Assembly (NCBI GenBank): GCA_002344965.1
Contig: DDUU01000036.1
Coordinates: 1-64,000, forward strand
Direction of reading: 5' to 3'
Length of the DNA: 64,000 nt
DNA from: Candidatus Tepidiaquacellales bacterium UBA2330
GTDB lineage: Bacteria > Bacteroidota > Ignavibacteria > Tepidaquicellales > Tepidaquicellaceae
The notes under the pieces were generated by a model that was not told the DNA's origin, did no database searches, and saw only the letters and a list, made by a program, of their open reading frames with translations. Below are positions 1 through 8,412 of this stretch, in pieces; positions within the stretch are counted from its first letter, which is position 1; each line of letters begins with the position of its first letter. A program made the translations under genes and the position numbers.

Positions 1-1490
1 CGCAGTTGGAAATTCCGAACAGTCCAAGAAGATATTTTTTTAATTACAAAATCACGGAAGAAATAAATGCATTCGGCAATCATACCGGCTTCGGATATTT
101 TTATATAGATGAATATAGCTACAACAATCTCCCGGCGATCGCTGAAGTGAACAGGATAATAAAACAGAACAATCCGAATACCGGACTTGTATCAGTATTT
201 TGTCCGGAGTGTTCGAATAATGGTTTGAGGAATGGGGTTGAGGATGAAGAGCTCATGAATGATGTATATGAGAATGGAGCAGTAAAAGATATAATGATGA
301 CCGACAGATATCCAATTAATGATATGGAGTATCCTTTGCCTCATAATATTACTTTACCTGATTCTTCAAGATATGTCGGGACAATAAACTATTCCAAATC
401 AGCAAGTGCTTCAGATTATAATGATGTACTGAATTATAATCTCAGAACAAATAATTTATTGGAGTATTATAAGAATACGATAAGCTTTTGTAAAAACAAT
501 GACCTCACATTTTCATTAGCCACACAAATTCATACTTATGAGTTTTCATTACTTAAATATCCGGGATCAAAATCTTTGAGAGAGCCGACAAATGAAGAGA
601 TCTCATTACAGGTATATCTGGGGATGGCTTATGGAGCAAGTCAGATAATTCATTTCCTGTTTTATTCAGATCCGCCTAAGATCACTGCCAGTGGAGACTC
701 TTTGCATTTATGGGGAATGTTAAATGAAGGATTTGACCCGAATGTTGGAAGAAGAATTTACAATTACTATGGTCAGAACAAATGGGCGGGAATGATGAAA
801 TTAGACAGTTCGATTATAAACCTTGGTAAATTTATTTATAATGAAAATAAACTTATTCATAATGAAACAAGAACAGTAGATCGTGACGGATTGCCGTTTC
901 AATATATCAGTGACATTTTATCAATTTACAGACATCCTTCTACATTCGGATTTACAATGGATAATGCCGATCCGTTATTAAAAAGGTATTGGGAGATTGG
1001 AATATTCGATGCACCTGATGTTGTCGATAAAAGTAAATATTTTCTTGCTGTAAATAAAAGATGCACACCTGAAGACAGCGCAGCAAACGGTGATCTGAGA
1101 AACTTGAGAGTTAAATTTGATTCATCTCAGTTAACAATCTTTCGAAACTGGAAAATCACAGATGTTCTGACAAATGTGACTCTAAGCACATTCGACAAAA
1201 ACTCAAACGAATTCGTTGACATGGGGATATTTCAGCCCGGCGAAGGCAGACTTTACAAACTCGCTCCCGTAATGCAGGAAGGCGGGACGCTGATTGCTGA
1301 TGAATCCCTGAGCGGAGTTACTTTCAGCTGCAACGGAGATGTGGATAATAACGGGAAGAACATTTCTGTTTATGTTGGTACTAATATTAATTTTGCAGAC
1401 GGCGTAAAGTGGAACATTGACGGCGGAGAATTTAAAAGCGGACTTTTCCCTGATTCGCCAAATGAGCTGAAGGTGAATATAACAGTATAG
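1..1490 (+). CDS. Secreted glycosidase-like protein, 5' truncated by window start
   Basis: The frame is open from base 3, so the true start lies upstream; the TTG at 6 is only the first start-like codon inside the window. The protein reads like the C-terminal half of a TIM-barrel enzyme: short beta-strand-like stretches such as GYFYIDEY and LGMAYGASQIIHFLFYS, then WGMLNEG, then a beta-rich C-terminal part (about residues 330-490) containing FLAVNKRC and FQPGEGRLYKL, as in the last domains of glycoside-hydrolase-like proteins. I cannot assign a substrate or a family. The frame ends at TAG (1488-1490). The bases after it continue in the same frame into the end of a T9SS sorting domain, so this protein was probably exported and sorted by the Por system, or its ancestor was. 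An intrinsic terminator follows at about 1699. Confidence 0.6.
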   Translation, partial: QLEIPNSPRRYFFNYKITEEINAFGNHTGFGYFYIDEYSYNNLPAIAEVNRIIKQNNPNTGLVSVFCPECSNNGLRNGVEDEELMNDVYENGAVKDIMMTDRYPINDMEYPLPHNITLPDSSRYVGTINYSKSASASDYNDVLNYNLRTNNLLEYYKNTISFCKNNDLTFSLATQIHTYEFSLLKYPGSKSLREPTNEEISLQVYLGMAYGASQIIHFLFYSDPPKITASGDSLHLWGMLNEGFDPNVGRRIYNYYGQNKWAGMMKLDSSIINLGKFIYNENKLIHNETRTVDRDGLPFQYISDILSIYRHPSTFGFTMDNADPLLKRYWEIGIFDAPDVVDKSKYFLAVNKRCTPEDSAANGDLRNLRVKFDSSQLTIFRNWKITDVLTNVTLSTFDKNSNEFVDMGIFQPGEGRLYKLAPVMQEGGTLIADESLSGVTFSCNGDVDNNGKNISVYVGTNINFADGVKWNIDGGEFKSGLFPDSPNELKVNITV

Positions 1491-1655
1491 GACATTCTCA
1501 AAAGAGAAATTAAAAGATTAATCAGTAATGAATTCAGGACTGCCGGAGTGTATTCTTTGGAATTCAACGGTGCGGGATTACCGAGCGGAGTTTATTTTTA
1601 TAAACTGGAAGCGGGTGAGTTTGTTCAGACGAAGCGAATGGTGTTAATAAAGTAA
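1491..1655 (+). pseudogene. In-frame remnant of a T9SS type A sorting domain after a TAG stop
   Basis: Read in the same frame as the upstream gene, directly after its TAG, these 54 codons give DILKREIKRLI, then NEFRTAGVYSLEFNG, LPSGVYFYKLEAG and TKRMVLIK, ending in TAA at 1653-1655. This is the second half of a Por/T9SS type A sorting domain; compare the intact copy ending at 12636. The canonical tail has V-Y-D-I-L where this one has V-stop-D-I-L, so the TAG sits where a Tyr codon (TAT/TAC) is expected. The usual NYPNPFNP first half is not recognisable upstream. Either a nonsense mutation plus loss of the first strand, a recombination joint, or a sequencing error explains it. Confidence 0.6.
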
Positions 1656-1698
1656 CCTGTATAGTTAATAACAATAAAAAATTTAATTAAGTATTTTG

Positions 1699-1733
1699 AA
1701 TCCCTGAATGAATAATATCATTCGGGGATTTTT
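1699..1733 (+). terminator. Intrinsic terminator after the truncated secreted-protein gene
   Basis: A 13-bp stem (1699-1711 with 1718-1730, one G-T wobble) encloses a 6-nt loop and is followed by a short T run. Confidence 0.7.
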
Positions 1734-1763
1734 AAAGAAAATAAAAATTTTTTATTTAGATAA

Positions 1764-1895
1764 TTGAATGCCGATAAAGTAATAAATGAGCTATTAAATT
1801 CTGCCGAGCCGTCAATTCGATTTAAGGCGAGAGTAAATGTATTGTCTGAAGAAATTAATTCTCCCGGAATTAAATCTCTTCAGATTGAAAATTAA
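1764..1895 (+). pseudogene. Frameshifted N-terminal segment of the alpha-toroid gene
   Basis: Starting at TTG 1764 (directly after a TAA) and ending at TAA 1893-1895, this frame encodes VINELLNSAEPSIRFKARV and continues to IKSLQ. Such an N-terminal segment (LLxSxxPSIRFxxRxxxL) normally leads straight into the KNSSRVKKIL segment that is found one frame over in the following gene. The two frames overlap at 1837-1895, and a single extra base near 1880-1892 would explain the break. Confidence 0.5.
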
Positions 1896-2778
1896 GAACA
1901 GCAGCCGCGTAAAAAAAATATTGTCATTCAGGGATAAAGACGGCAGGATCAGCCGCGGCAGAGATGTGTATGATAAATGGAAAGGAGCCCACTGGACTCT
2001 TTCTGCGCTTGCTGATATCGGATATCCCGCAGAGGATAAATCTTTGAATTCATTAAAGGAGCAGGTTCTTGAATTCTGGCTGCGAGATGTTTTTTTCACT
2101 GATGTGATAATTAAAAGCAAAAGCGATCTCGCTAAAAAGTCCGGAGTTCCGGTGATAAACGGCAGACACAGAGTGTGCGCATCAATGTACGGCAACACTT
2201 TGCTTTATTTAACAAAGCTCGGACTGTTTGATAAGCGGCTGGAACTGCTTGCTGACAGACTTCTTCACTGGCAGTGGGATGACGGTGGCTGGAACTGCGA
2301 TAAAAATCCTGATGCCAGAAATTCTTCTTATATGGAAAGCTTGCTTCCGCTCAGAGGTCTTTCCCTATACTCAAAATATTCAGACAATAAAAAAATTAAG
2401 ACAGCCGTTAAAAAGGCGGCGGAAATTTTCCTTAAAAGAAAATTATTCCGAAAAGTATCAGACGGCAGAGTTATGAAGGATGAATTTTTATCCCTTCATT
2501 ATCCCCTTTACTGGCACTATGATATTCTCGGCGGACTGAAGGCAATGTCTGAAGCGGATTTTATAAAGGACAGGAGATGCAGCGAAGCGCTGGGCATTCT
2601 CGAAAGCAAAGCTCTACCGGGCGGCGGATGGGCTGCTGAAAAAAAATATTATACTGTATCCGATGAATTTAATATGAACTCTGACAGCGTGAGCTGGGGC
2701 GAAACCGGTAAAAAGAAAATGAACGAGTGGATAACCGCAGATGCGCTTTACGTTTTAAAATCAGCGGGAAGGTTCTGA
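1837..2778 (+). CDS. Squalene-cyclase/prenyltransferase-like alpha-alpha toroid protein
   Basis: The 313-residue product has the Trp/Gly/Asp-rich repeats of terpenoid-cyclase-like alpha-toroids: KWKGAHWTLSALADIGYP (about residues 47-64), HWQWDDGGWNCD (about 143-154), LPGGGWAAE and a closing WITADALYVLK. Bacterial stand-alone proteins of this type are uncharacterised, and nothing here identifies a catalytic DXDD cyclase motif, so no cyclase activity is claimed. The ATG at 1837 is probably not the native start: the natural N-terminus lies in another frame from 1764. The first residues up to about FRLKI are therefore likely out-of-frame sequence. It lies between an intrinsic terminator and a tRNA and looks like a single-gene unit. 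Confidence 0.6.
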   Translation: MYCLKKLILPELNLFRLKIKNSSRVKKILSFRDKDGRISRGRDVYDKWKGAHWTLSALADIGYPAEDKSLNSLKEQVLEFWLRDVFFTDVIIKSKSDLAKKSGVPVINGRHRVCASMYGNTLLYLTKLGLFDKRLELLADRLLHWQWDDGGWNCDKNPDARNSSYMESLLPLRGLSLYSKYSDNKKIKTAVKKAAEIFLKRKLFRKVSDGRVMKDEFLSLHYPLYWHYDILGGLKAMSEADFIKDRRCSEALGILESKALPGGGWAAEKKYYTVSDEFNMNSDSVSWGETGKKKMNEWITADALYVLKSAGRF

Positions 2779-2890
2779 CCGAAAAAAATTAATGTTTACA
2801 TTTACTTAAAGTAATACTTTAGTAAAAACCAATAGTCAATTGTAATTCCGAATATTATTAATTATTTTTGTAACTGCTGTTTTTAAGTAT

Positions 2891-2975
2891 GCGTGATTGG
2901 CGGAACTGGCAGACGCACTAGACTTAGGATCTAGCGGGGCAACCCGTGGGGGTTCGACTCCCTCATCACGCACCA
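2891..2975 (+). tRNA. tRNA-Leu (anticodon TAG)
   Basis: Acceptor arms GCGTGAT (2891-2897) and ATCACGC (2965-2971) pair perfectly, with discriminator A and an encoded CCA at 2973-2975. The anticodon loop CTTAGGA carries TAG, the variable arm is long as expected for a class II tRNA, and the T arm contains GGTTCGACTCC. Confidence 0.95.
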
Positions 2976-3009
2976 TTTTTTCATATTAATCAAAAATCAT
3001 TCTTATAAT

Positions 3010-4293
3010 ATGAATTCGAAATCCGGATCCAAGACTCACATAGCAAGATGTTCCTTCTGCGGCAGAAACGCTGACAAAGTCACCAACATGATAAAGGGAC
3101 CGTCTGATCATCACGGAAAAGAAGTTTTTATCTGCGAGATCTGCGTCGGCAACGCCATGCAGATCATCAAAAAAAATACAATGAGCACTGCTGCCAAGTC
3201 GATCAATAAAGTCAGATCGGAACTTACTCCTCAGGCAATCAAAAAATTTCTTGATGAATATGTAATAGGTCAGGATAAAGCGAAAAAATCTCTGGCAGTT
3301 GCAGTTTACAATCACTACAAAAGAATTGACTCAATCGATTTCAATTATATTGACGATGTAGAGATTGAAAAGAGTAACATACTTCTTATTGGTCCAACCG
3401 GTACCGGTAAAACTTTCCTGGCGCAGTCCCTTGCAAGACTTCTTGATGTTCCATTTGCAATTGCTGACGCTACAACTCTTACAGAAGCCGGCTATGTCGG
3501 CGATGATGTGGAATCCATTTTGGTTCATCTTTTGCAAAATGCAAATTTTGATCTGTCAAAAGCCGAGCGAGGCATAATATATCTTGATGAAATTGACAAG
3601 ATCTCGCGCAAGAGCGACAGCACTTCCATCACAAGAGACGTTTCCGGCGAAGGCGTTCAGCAGGCGCTGCTGAAACTTCTCGAAGGTACGATTGCAGGCG
3701 TTCCTCCCAAAGGCGGCAGAAAGCATCCCGAACAGGCGCTAATAAATATCAGCACAAAAAATATTTTATTCATATGCGGCGGGGCATTTGACGGCATTGA
3801 TAAGATTATAGAAAAGAGAATTTCAAAAAGTTCGATCGGATTCGGCTCGGATATTTATTCAAAAAATAAAGACGATCAGGATAAGATCATTACGCAGGTT
3901 GAACCGGATGATCTGATACATTACGGCTTAATACCGGAGCTTATCGGAAGACTTCCCGTGATTACGACTTTAAATTCACTTGATAAGAAAACCATGCTGT
4001 CAATTCTGACCGAGCCAAAGAACGCCATCACAAAGCAGTATCAGAAATTATTCAGAATGGAAGGTGTTGATCTGGAATTTACGGAGGATGCGCTGGATGC
4101 TGTGGTAGAACTAGCGTTAAAAAGAAGAACCGGAGCAAGAGCGCTGAGATCTATACTTGAGAATATAATGCTTGATATTATGTACAAGATTCCTTCAAAA
4201 GAAAATGTTTCGAACTGCATAATTACAAAAGAAGTAATCACAGAGAAAAAGGATCCGGTCTATCTCAGCGGCAACAGAAAAATAATTGCTTAA
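3010..4293 (+). CDS. clpX: ATP-dependent Clp protease ATP-binding subunit ClpX
   Basis: AAA+ unfoldase that recognises, unfolds and feeds substrates to the ClpP peptidase in the cytoplasm. The 427-residue product has the N-terminal C4 zinc-binding domain (C14, C17, C42, C45), Walker A GPTGTGKT (128-135), the GYVG pore loop, Walker B IIYLDEID, and the SSIGFG loop that docks on ClpP. Length and domain order are normal for the family. It starts at ATG 3010, 34 bases after tRNA-Leu. clpP is not nearby, as is common when clpX stands alone. Nothing in the flanks suggests special regulation. Confidence 0.97.
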   Translation: MNSKSGSKTHIARCSFCGRNADKVTNMIKGPSDHHGKEVFICEICVGNAMQIIKKNTMSTAAKSINKVRSELTPQAIKKFLDEYVIGQDKAKKSLAVAVYNHYKRIDSIDFNYIDDVEIEKSNILLIGPTGTGKTFLAQSLARLLDVPFAIADATTLTEAGYVGDDVESILVHLLQNANFDLSKAERGIIYLDEIDKISRKSDSTSITRDVSGEGVQQALLKLLEGTIAGVPPKGGRKHPEQALINISTKNILFICGGAFDGIDKIIEKRISKSSIGFGSDIYSKNKDDQDKIITQVEPDDLIHYGLIPELIGRLPVITTLNSLDKKTMLSILTEPKNAITKQYQKLFRMEGVDLEFTEDALDAVVELALKRRTGARALRSILENIMLDIMYKIPSKENVSNCIITKEVITEKKDPVYLSGNRKIIA

Positions 4294-4408
4294 AAATTTT
4301 TTTATCCCGTAAAAAATCAGATTTATTTGAATTATATCCTGATAATTCTTTGCAGATAATTTCTATATATATTATTTGCCGTAACTTCAATCCTAATTTT
4401 AAATTCCG

Positions 4409-6064
4409 ATGCCAAAATTAAAATCTGCAGTAAAAAAAGATTCTTTATTTCATAAGAGAGAAGAAAATTATAAAGAGCTTTTAAAAAAGTTCGCCGTATT
4501 AAAAAACGAGATACACGCAGGCGGAGGAAAGAAAGCAATTGAGAAACTTCATTCGAAAAACAAACTTCACTGCCGCGAACGTATTGATCTTTTAATTGAC
4601 AGGGATTCATACTTCATGGAGCTAGGATTATATACCGGTTACGGAATGTATAAGGAATACGGAGGCGCTCCTTCATCCGGCACTATATTCGGAATTGGAA
4701 AAATACACGGCAGGAATTGTGTCATAGTTGCAAATGACGCTACCGTCAAAGCAGGAGCATGGTTCCCTATCACCTGCAAGAAAAATCTCCGCGCTCAGGA
4801 AATATCCATTGAGAACAAGCTTCCTATAATTTATTTAGTTGATTCCGCAGGTGTCTTTCTTCCGATGCAGGATGAGATATTTCCGGACAAAGAGCATTTC
4901 GGCAGGATATTCAGGAATAATGCAGTGATGAGTTCGATGGGAATACCGCAGATCGCTGCTATCATGGGTCCGTGTGTAGCAGGCGGAGCTTATCTTCCGA
5001 TCATGAGCGATGAAGCGCTGATAGTGGAAGGAACCGGCAGCATCTTCCTTGCAGGATCTCATCTTGTTAAAGCCGCTATCGGCGAAAAAATTGACAATGA
5101 ATCTCTCGGCGGCGCGACTGTAACAACTGAGATCTCAGGTATAACGGATGAAAAAATGGCTGATGATAAAGAGTGTATTGAAAAGATCAGAGAGCTTGTT
5201 AGTAAATTCGGCGATACACCAAAAGCCGGGTTTGACAGAATTGAAATCAAAAAACCCAACCATCCTGAGAAGGAAATTTACGGCGTACTGCCGGAAGATA
5301 ATTCAATGCAATATGATGTATATGAACTCATCGGCAGAATAATTGATGACGGTGATTTTGATGAATATAAACCCGAATACGGAAAAACTATAATTACCGG
5401 CTATGCAAGAATAGAAGGATGGGCTGTCGGAATAGTAGCAAATCAGAGAAACGTTGTGAAAAGTAAATCCGGCGAAATGCAGTTTGGAGGAGTGATATAT
5501 TCAGACAGCGCTGATAAAGCCGCAAGATTTATTATGAACTGCAATCAGCGGAAGATCCCGCTGCTTTTTCTGCAGGATGTAACCGGATTTATGGTCGGTT
5601 CAAGATCTGAGCACGGAGGGATAATTAAGGACGGAGCGAAGATGGTAAATGCCGTTGCGAATTCAACTGTTCCGAAAATCACTATTATAACCGGAAACAG
5701 TTACGGCGCAGGAAATTACGCCATGTGCGGAAAAGCTTATGACCCGAGATTTATTTTCGCATATCCGAAAGCAAAAATCGCAGTTATGGGCGGAGCGCAG
5801 GCGAGCAATGTGCTGCTTGACATTAAAATCGGACAGCTTAAAAAAGAAGGTAAAGAACTAAAAGAAGAAGAAAAGAAAAAATTTCTCGAAGAGATACATA
5901 AAAGATATGATGAACAGACAAATGTACTTTATGCCGCTTCGAGACTCTGGGTTGACGAAATTATAGATCCCAGGGATACACGTAAAATTGTATCTTACTG
6001 TATTGAGCTTGCAAACAATAACCCCGATATAAAAAAATTCAATGTTGGCGTGATTCAAACTTAA
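4409..6064 (+). CDS. Acyl-CoA carboxylase carboxyltransferase (beta) subunit, MCC-like
   Basis: Carboxyltransferase subunit of a biotin-dependent acyl-CoA carboxylase: it moves the carboxyl group from carboxybiotin to an acyl-CoA. The 551 residues contain both crotonase-fold halves: YLVDSAGVFLPMQ, FPDKEHFGRIF and GPCVAGGAYLPIMSDEA in the N half, and FLQDVTGFMVG, GAKMVNAVAN and GNSYGAGNYAMCGKAYDPRF in the C half. These wordings match the methylcrotonyl-CoA carboxylase beta branch more than propionyl-CoA carboxylase. Substrate choice between methylcrotonyl-, geranyl- and other acyl-CoAs is not decidable here. No biotin carboxylase or biotin carrier gene is adjacent, so its alpha subunit must be encoded elsewhere. 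Confidence 0.9.
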   Translation: MPKLKSAVKKDSLFHKREENYKELLKKFAVLKNEIHAGGGKKAIEKLHSKNKLHCRERIDLLIDRDSYFMELGLYTGYGMYKEYGGAPSSGTIFGIGKIHGRNCVIVANDATVKAGAWFPITCKKNLRAQEISIENKLPIIYLVDSAGVFLPMQDEIFPDKEHFGRIFRNNAVMSSMGIPQIAAIMGPCVAGGAYLPIMSDEALIVEGTGSIFLAGSHLVKAAIGEKIDNESLGGATVTTEISGITDEKMADDKECIEKIRELVSKFGDTPKAGFDRIEIKKPNHPEKEIYGVLPEDNSMQYDVYELIGRIIDDGDFDEYKPEYGKTIITGYARIEGWAVGIVANQRNVVKSKSGEMQFGGVIYSDSADKAARFIMNCNQRKIPLLFLQDVTGFMVGSRSEHGGIIKDGAKMVNAVANSTVPKITIITGNSYGAGNYAMCGKAYDPRFIFAYPKAKIAVMGGAQASNVLLDIKIGQLKKEGKELKEEEKKKFLEEIHKRYDEQTNVLYAASRLWVDEIIDPRDTRKIVSYCIELANNNPDIKKFNVGVIQT

Positions 6065-6182
6065 ATTACGAATTAAGAATTTTGAGTTAATATTTACGAA
6101 ATAATTTTTTCTAAACCGACAGCTTTGACATTTAAAAGCGAATCTTGATATGTGTTAATTTATTTTTTTTAAGTTGAGATAA

Positions 6183-6719
6183 ATGAAACTTGAATTTACT
6201 GAATACAAACCGGAAGAAGCGGAAAAGCTTTCGCAGTGGATATCATCTGAAAAATGGCCTTTTCACGGAAACCCGGAACCAACGCCGGAAAAAGTAATGA
6301 AGTGGATCAGCGACGGATTTTTTGACGGTGATGAAAACAAGACGTTCTGGATTTTTACAGAAGGAAATACATTCGCTGCAGGTTTAATTGCACTGCATGA
6401 ATTTACAGATGATACTCCGATTTTTGATATCAGGATCAGGTCTGAATTCCGGGGAAAAGGCATAGGTAAATCTGCGGTTCAGTGGCTTTCGGAATTTGTT
6501 TTTACAAAGACTGACAAGGAAAGAATAGAAGGACATACCCGTGCTGATAACGCTGCCATGCGCAAAGTATTCAGAGACTGCTGCTGGGTAAAGGAAGCGC
6601 ATCACCGCAGATGCTGGCCGGATAATGAAGGAAATAAACATGATTCAGTTACATATGCAATATTGAAGGAAGATTTTTTAAGCGGAAAGATAACGCCGGT
6701 AGAATGGGACTATTATTAA
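6183..6719 (+). CDS. GNAT-family N-acetyltransferase
   Basis: The 178-residue product has the GNAT acetyl-CoA-binding core: a beta-strand FDIRIRSEFRGKGIGKSAV (R/Q-x-x-G-x-G/A signature as RGKGIGK) followed by a helix, and the RimJ/RimL-style tail HTRADNAAMRKVFRDCCW where a later residue variation is read in context of a crowded neighbour. The substrate (protein N-terminus, amine, or small molecule) cannot be inferred. It appears monocistronic, about 120 bases after the carboxylase gene. Confidence 0.85.
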   Translation: MKLEFTEYKPEEAEKLSQWISSEKWPFHGNPEPTPEKVMKWISDGFFDGDENKTFWIFTEGNTFAAGLIALHEFTDDTPIFDIRIRSEFRGKGIGKSAVQWLSEFVFTKTDKERIEGHTRADNAAMRKVFRDCCWVKEAHHRRCWPDNEGNKHDSVTYAILKEDFLSGKITPVEWDYY

Positions 6720-7076
6720 AAGGATTAAAAAGAATTAAAAATTTCGAATAGCAATTACGAATATCATTTTTCGAATATGAATTTAGTTGTTAATATTAAA
6801 AAGCACATATAATTCATTTTTGAAATCCCTATTTGTTTCCTGCAGGAAATCCGGTTCACACCTTACACGATTCTATCTTTATAGTAATTCCGGCGTGCTT
6901 CCGCAGGATTCCACTCCCAATCTTAAAGAAATGGAAGTTAAATACTAAAAATCTCAAATACTCAGACTAAGGATTTTTTAAAATCAGTTACAGTCATACT
7001 TTTTACAATTTTAAATTATTATTTTACAGTAAATGTACTGAGCACGAAGAAACTCATTTTAAAATAAGATTTTAAT
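6720..7076 (+). other. Intergenic stretch without a recognised feature
   Basis: AT-rich 357-base gap between the acetyltransferase and the glycosyltransferase. The only structure noticed is a 14-bp palindrome, TTTCCTGCAGGAAA, at 6836-6849. No tRNA, riboswitch or credible coding frame was recognised. Confidence 0.6.
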
Positions 7077-8198
7077 TTGATAAAGCTTTCCGAAGTTAAA
7101 ACCGATTGCAGACATTTCAGATCACAGGTTCCGTGCGCACCGAATAAAAAATTCGGAGTTGTCTGCACAGACTGCGGTTATTATGAAAAGACCAAAGAGA
7201 TTATTTTAATTATTAAATTAGGCGCTGCGGGTGATGTAGTAAGGACAACTCCTTTACTTTATCCTCTGAAAAAGGAATATCCGTCAGCCAGGATCTTCTG
7301 GCTTACTTATTATCCCGAACTCGTTCCTCTGCATACTTCCCCTTCCGCTGACAGGGCTTTCGCATATAATCTGCAAAACATCAGCTATCTTTCATCAGTT
7401 GAATTTGACTATGTTATTAATCTTGATAAAGATATAGAAGCGATCAGTCTTATGGAAAAAATTTCCGGAAACAGAAAAGACGGATTTACTTTAAAGGACG
7501 GTAACTGTTATCCTGTTAATCATAAAGCGGAAGATAAATTTGTTACCGGACTTTTCGATACGGTTTCAAAGCAGAATAAGAAAAGCTATCCGCAGGAAAT
7601 TTTTGAAATTTGCGGATATAAATTTAAAAAAGAAAAATACTTAATTGATATTAAGAGAGAAGCAGATATATTTCAAAACTGTAATTATGATATAAAAAAT
7701 GGTAAAATAAAAATTGGATTAAATACAGGATGCGGTTCGAGATGGGTGTCAAGAATATGGAAGGATGAATACTGGACTGAGCTGATAAATAAATTAATTT
7801 CGGAAGATCATCAGGTAATTCTACTCGGAGGTAAGCAGGAAGATGAAAGGAATAAATTTCTGAGCGGAAGAACCGGCGCGGATTACTTCGGATATTTTGA
7901 CATGGATGAGTACATTAATCTTATGAATAAATGTGACATTATTGTTACACAGGTAACAATGAGCATGCATCTTGCAATAGCTCTGGAAAAGAAACTGGTT
8001 TTGATGAATAATATATTCAACAGGAATGAATTCGATCTTTACGGTAACGGAGTGATAGTAGAGCCGGAAAAGGAATGCAGATGTTACTTTCAGCCGGTTT
8101 GTACAAATAAGGAGTATAACTGCACTGATTATCTGACGCCGGAGATGATTTATGCGGCTGTGAAGAAGTTTGCTGAAGAGTTAATACTAACTAACTGA
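7077..8198 (+). CDS. Glycosyltransferase family 9 (heptosyltransferase-like) with N-terminal Cys motif
   Basis: Probable sugar transferase for lipopolysaccharide or another surface glycan. After about residue 40 the protein follows the GT9/ADP-heptose transferase pattern: IIKLGAAGDVVRTTPLL (nucleotide-sugar fold start), GLNTGCGSRWVSRIW around the middle, VILLGGKQEDERN, and NLMNKCDIIVTQVTMSMHLAIAL in the donor-binding half. The first 33 residues carry four cysteines (C11, C20, C30, C33) in a pattern C-x8-C-x9-C-x2-C that looks like a small metal-binding knuckle. A second Cys cluster (ECRCYFQPVC) sits near the C-terminus. The start is TTG at 7077, chosen because it keeps the whole Cys motif. 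373 residues; not in an obvious operon. Confidence 0.85.
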   Translation: MIKLSEVKTDCRHFRSQVPCAPNKKFGVVCTDCGYYEKTKEIILIIKLGAAGDVVRTTPLLYPLKKEYPSARIFWLTYYPELVPLHTSPSADRAFAYNLQNISYLSSVEFDYVINLDKDIEAISLMEKISGNRKDGFTLKDGNCYPVNHKAEDKFVTGLFDTVSKQNKKSYPQEIFEICGYKFKKEKYLIDIKREADIFQNCNYDIKNGKIKIGLNTGCGSRWVSRIWKDEYWTELINKLISEDHQVILLGGKQEDERNKFLSGRTGADYFGYFDMDEYINLMNKCDIIVTQVTMSMHLAIALEKKLVLMNNIFNRNEFDLYGNGVIVEPEKECRCYFQPVCTNKEYNCTDYLTPEMIYAAVKKFAEELILTN

Positions 8199-8276
8199 AT
8201 TGAAAATACTTAGTCGAAGTCTGAAATTTGGTTTGAATGAATTTGATAAATTGACTATTTTGAGTGTTTTAAAGAT

Positions 8277-8350
8277 GCGCCCGTAGCTCAATCGGATAGA
8301 GCAACAGCCTTCTAAGCTGTAGGTTAGTGGTTCGATTCCACTCGGGCGTA
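8277..8350 (+). tRNA. tRNA-Arg (anticodon TCT)
   Basis: Acceptor arm 8277-8283 pairs with 8343-8349 (one terminal G-T), discriminator A at 8350, no encoded CCA. D arm TAGCTCAATCGGATAGAGCA, anticodon stem ACAGC/GCTGT with loop CTTCTAA giving TCT, T arm GGTTCGATTCC. Confidence 0.95.
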
Positions 8351-8361
8351 CGAGAATGGGG

Positions 8362-8382
8362 AAAGCGGTTTTAACCGCTTTT
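8362..8382 (+). terminator. Intrinsic terminator after tRNA-Arg
   Basis: AAAGCGG and CCGCTTT form a hairpin with a short TTTTAA loop, followed by a T; placed 11 bases after the tRNA 3' end. Confidence 0.65.
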
Positions 8383-8412
8383 CGCATTTAGAAACCTAAT
8401 CCTGACTGCACA

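Noticed and set aside
6836..6849. Palindrome TTTCCTGCAGGAAA as an operator
   Set aside because: Single copy, no promoter-like context and no second site; may be chance.
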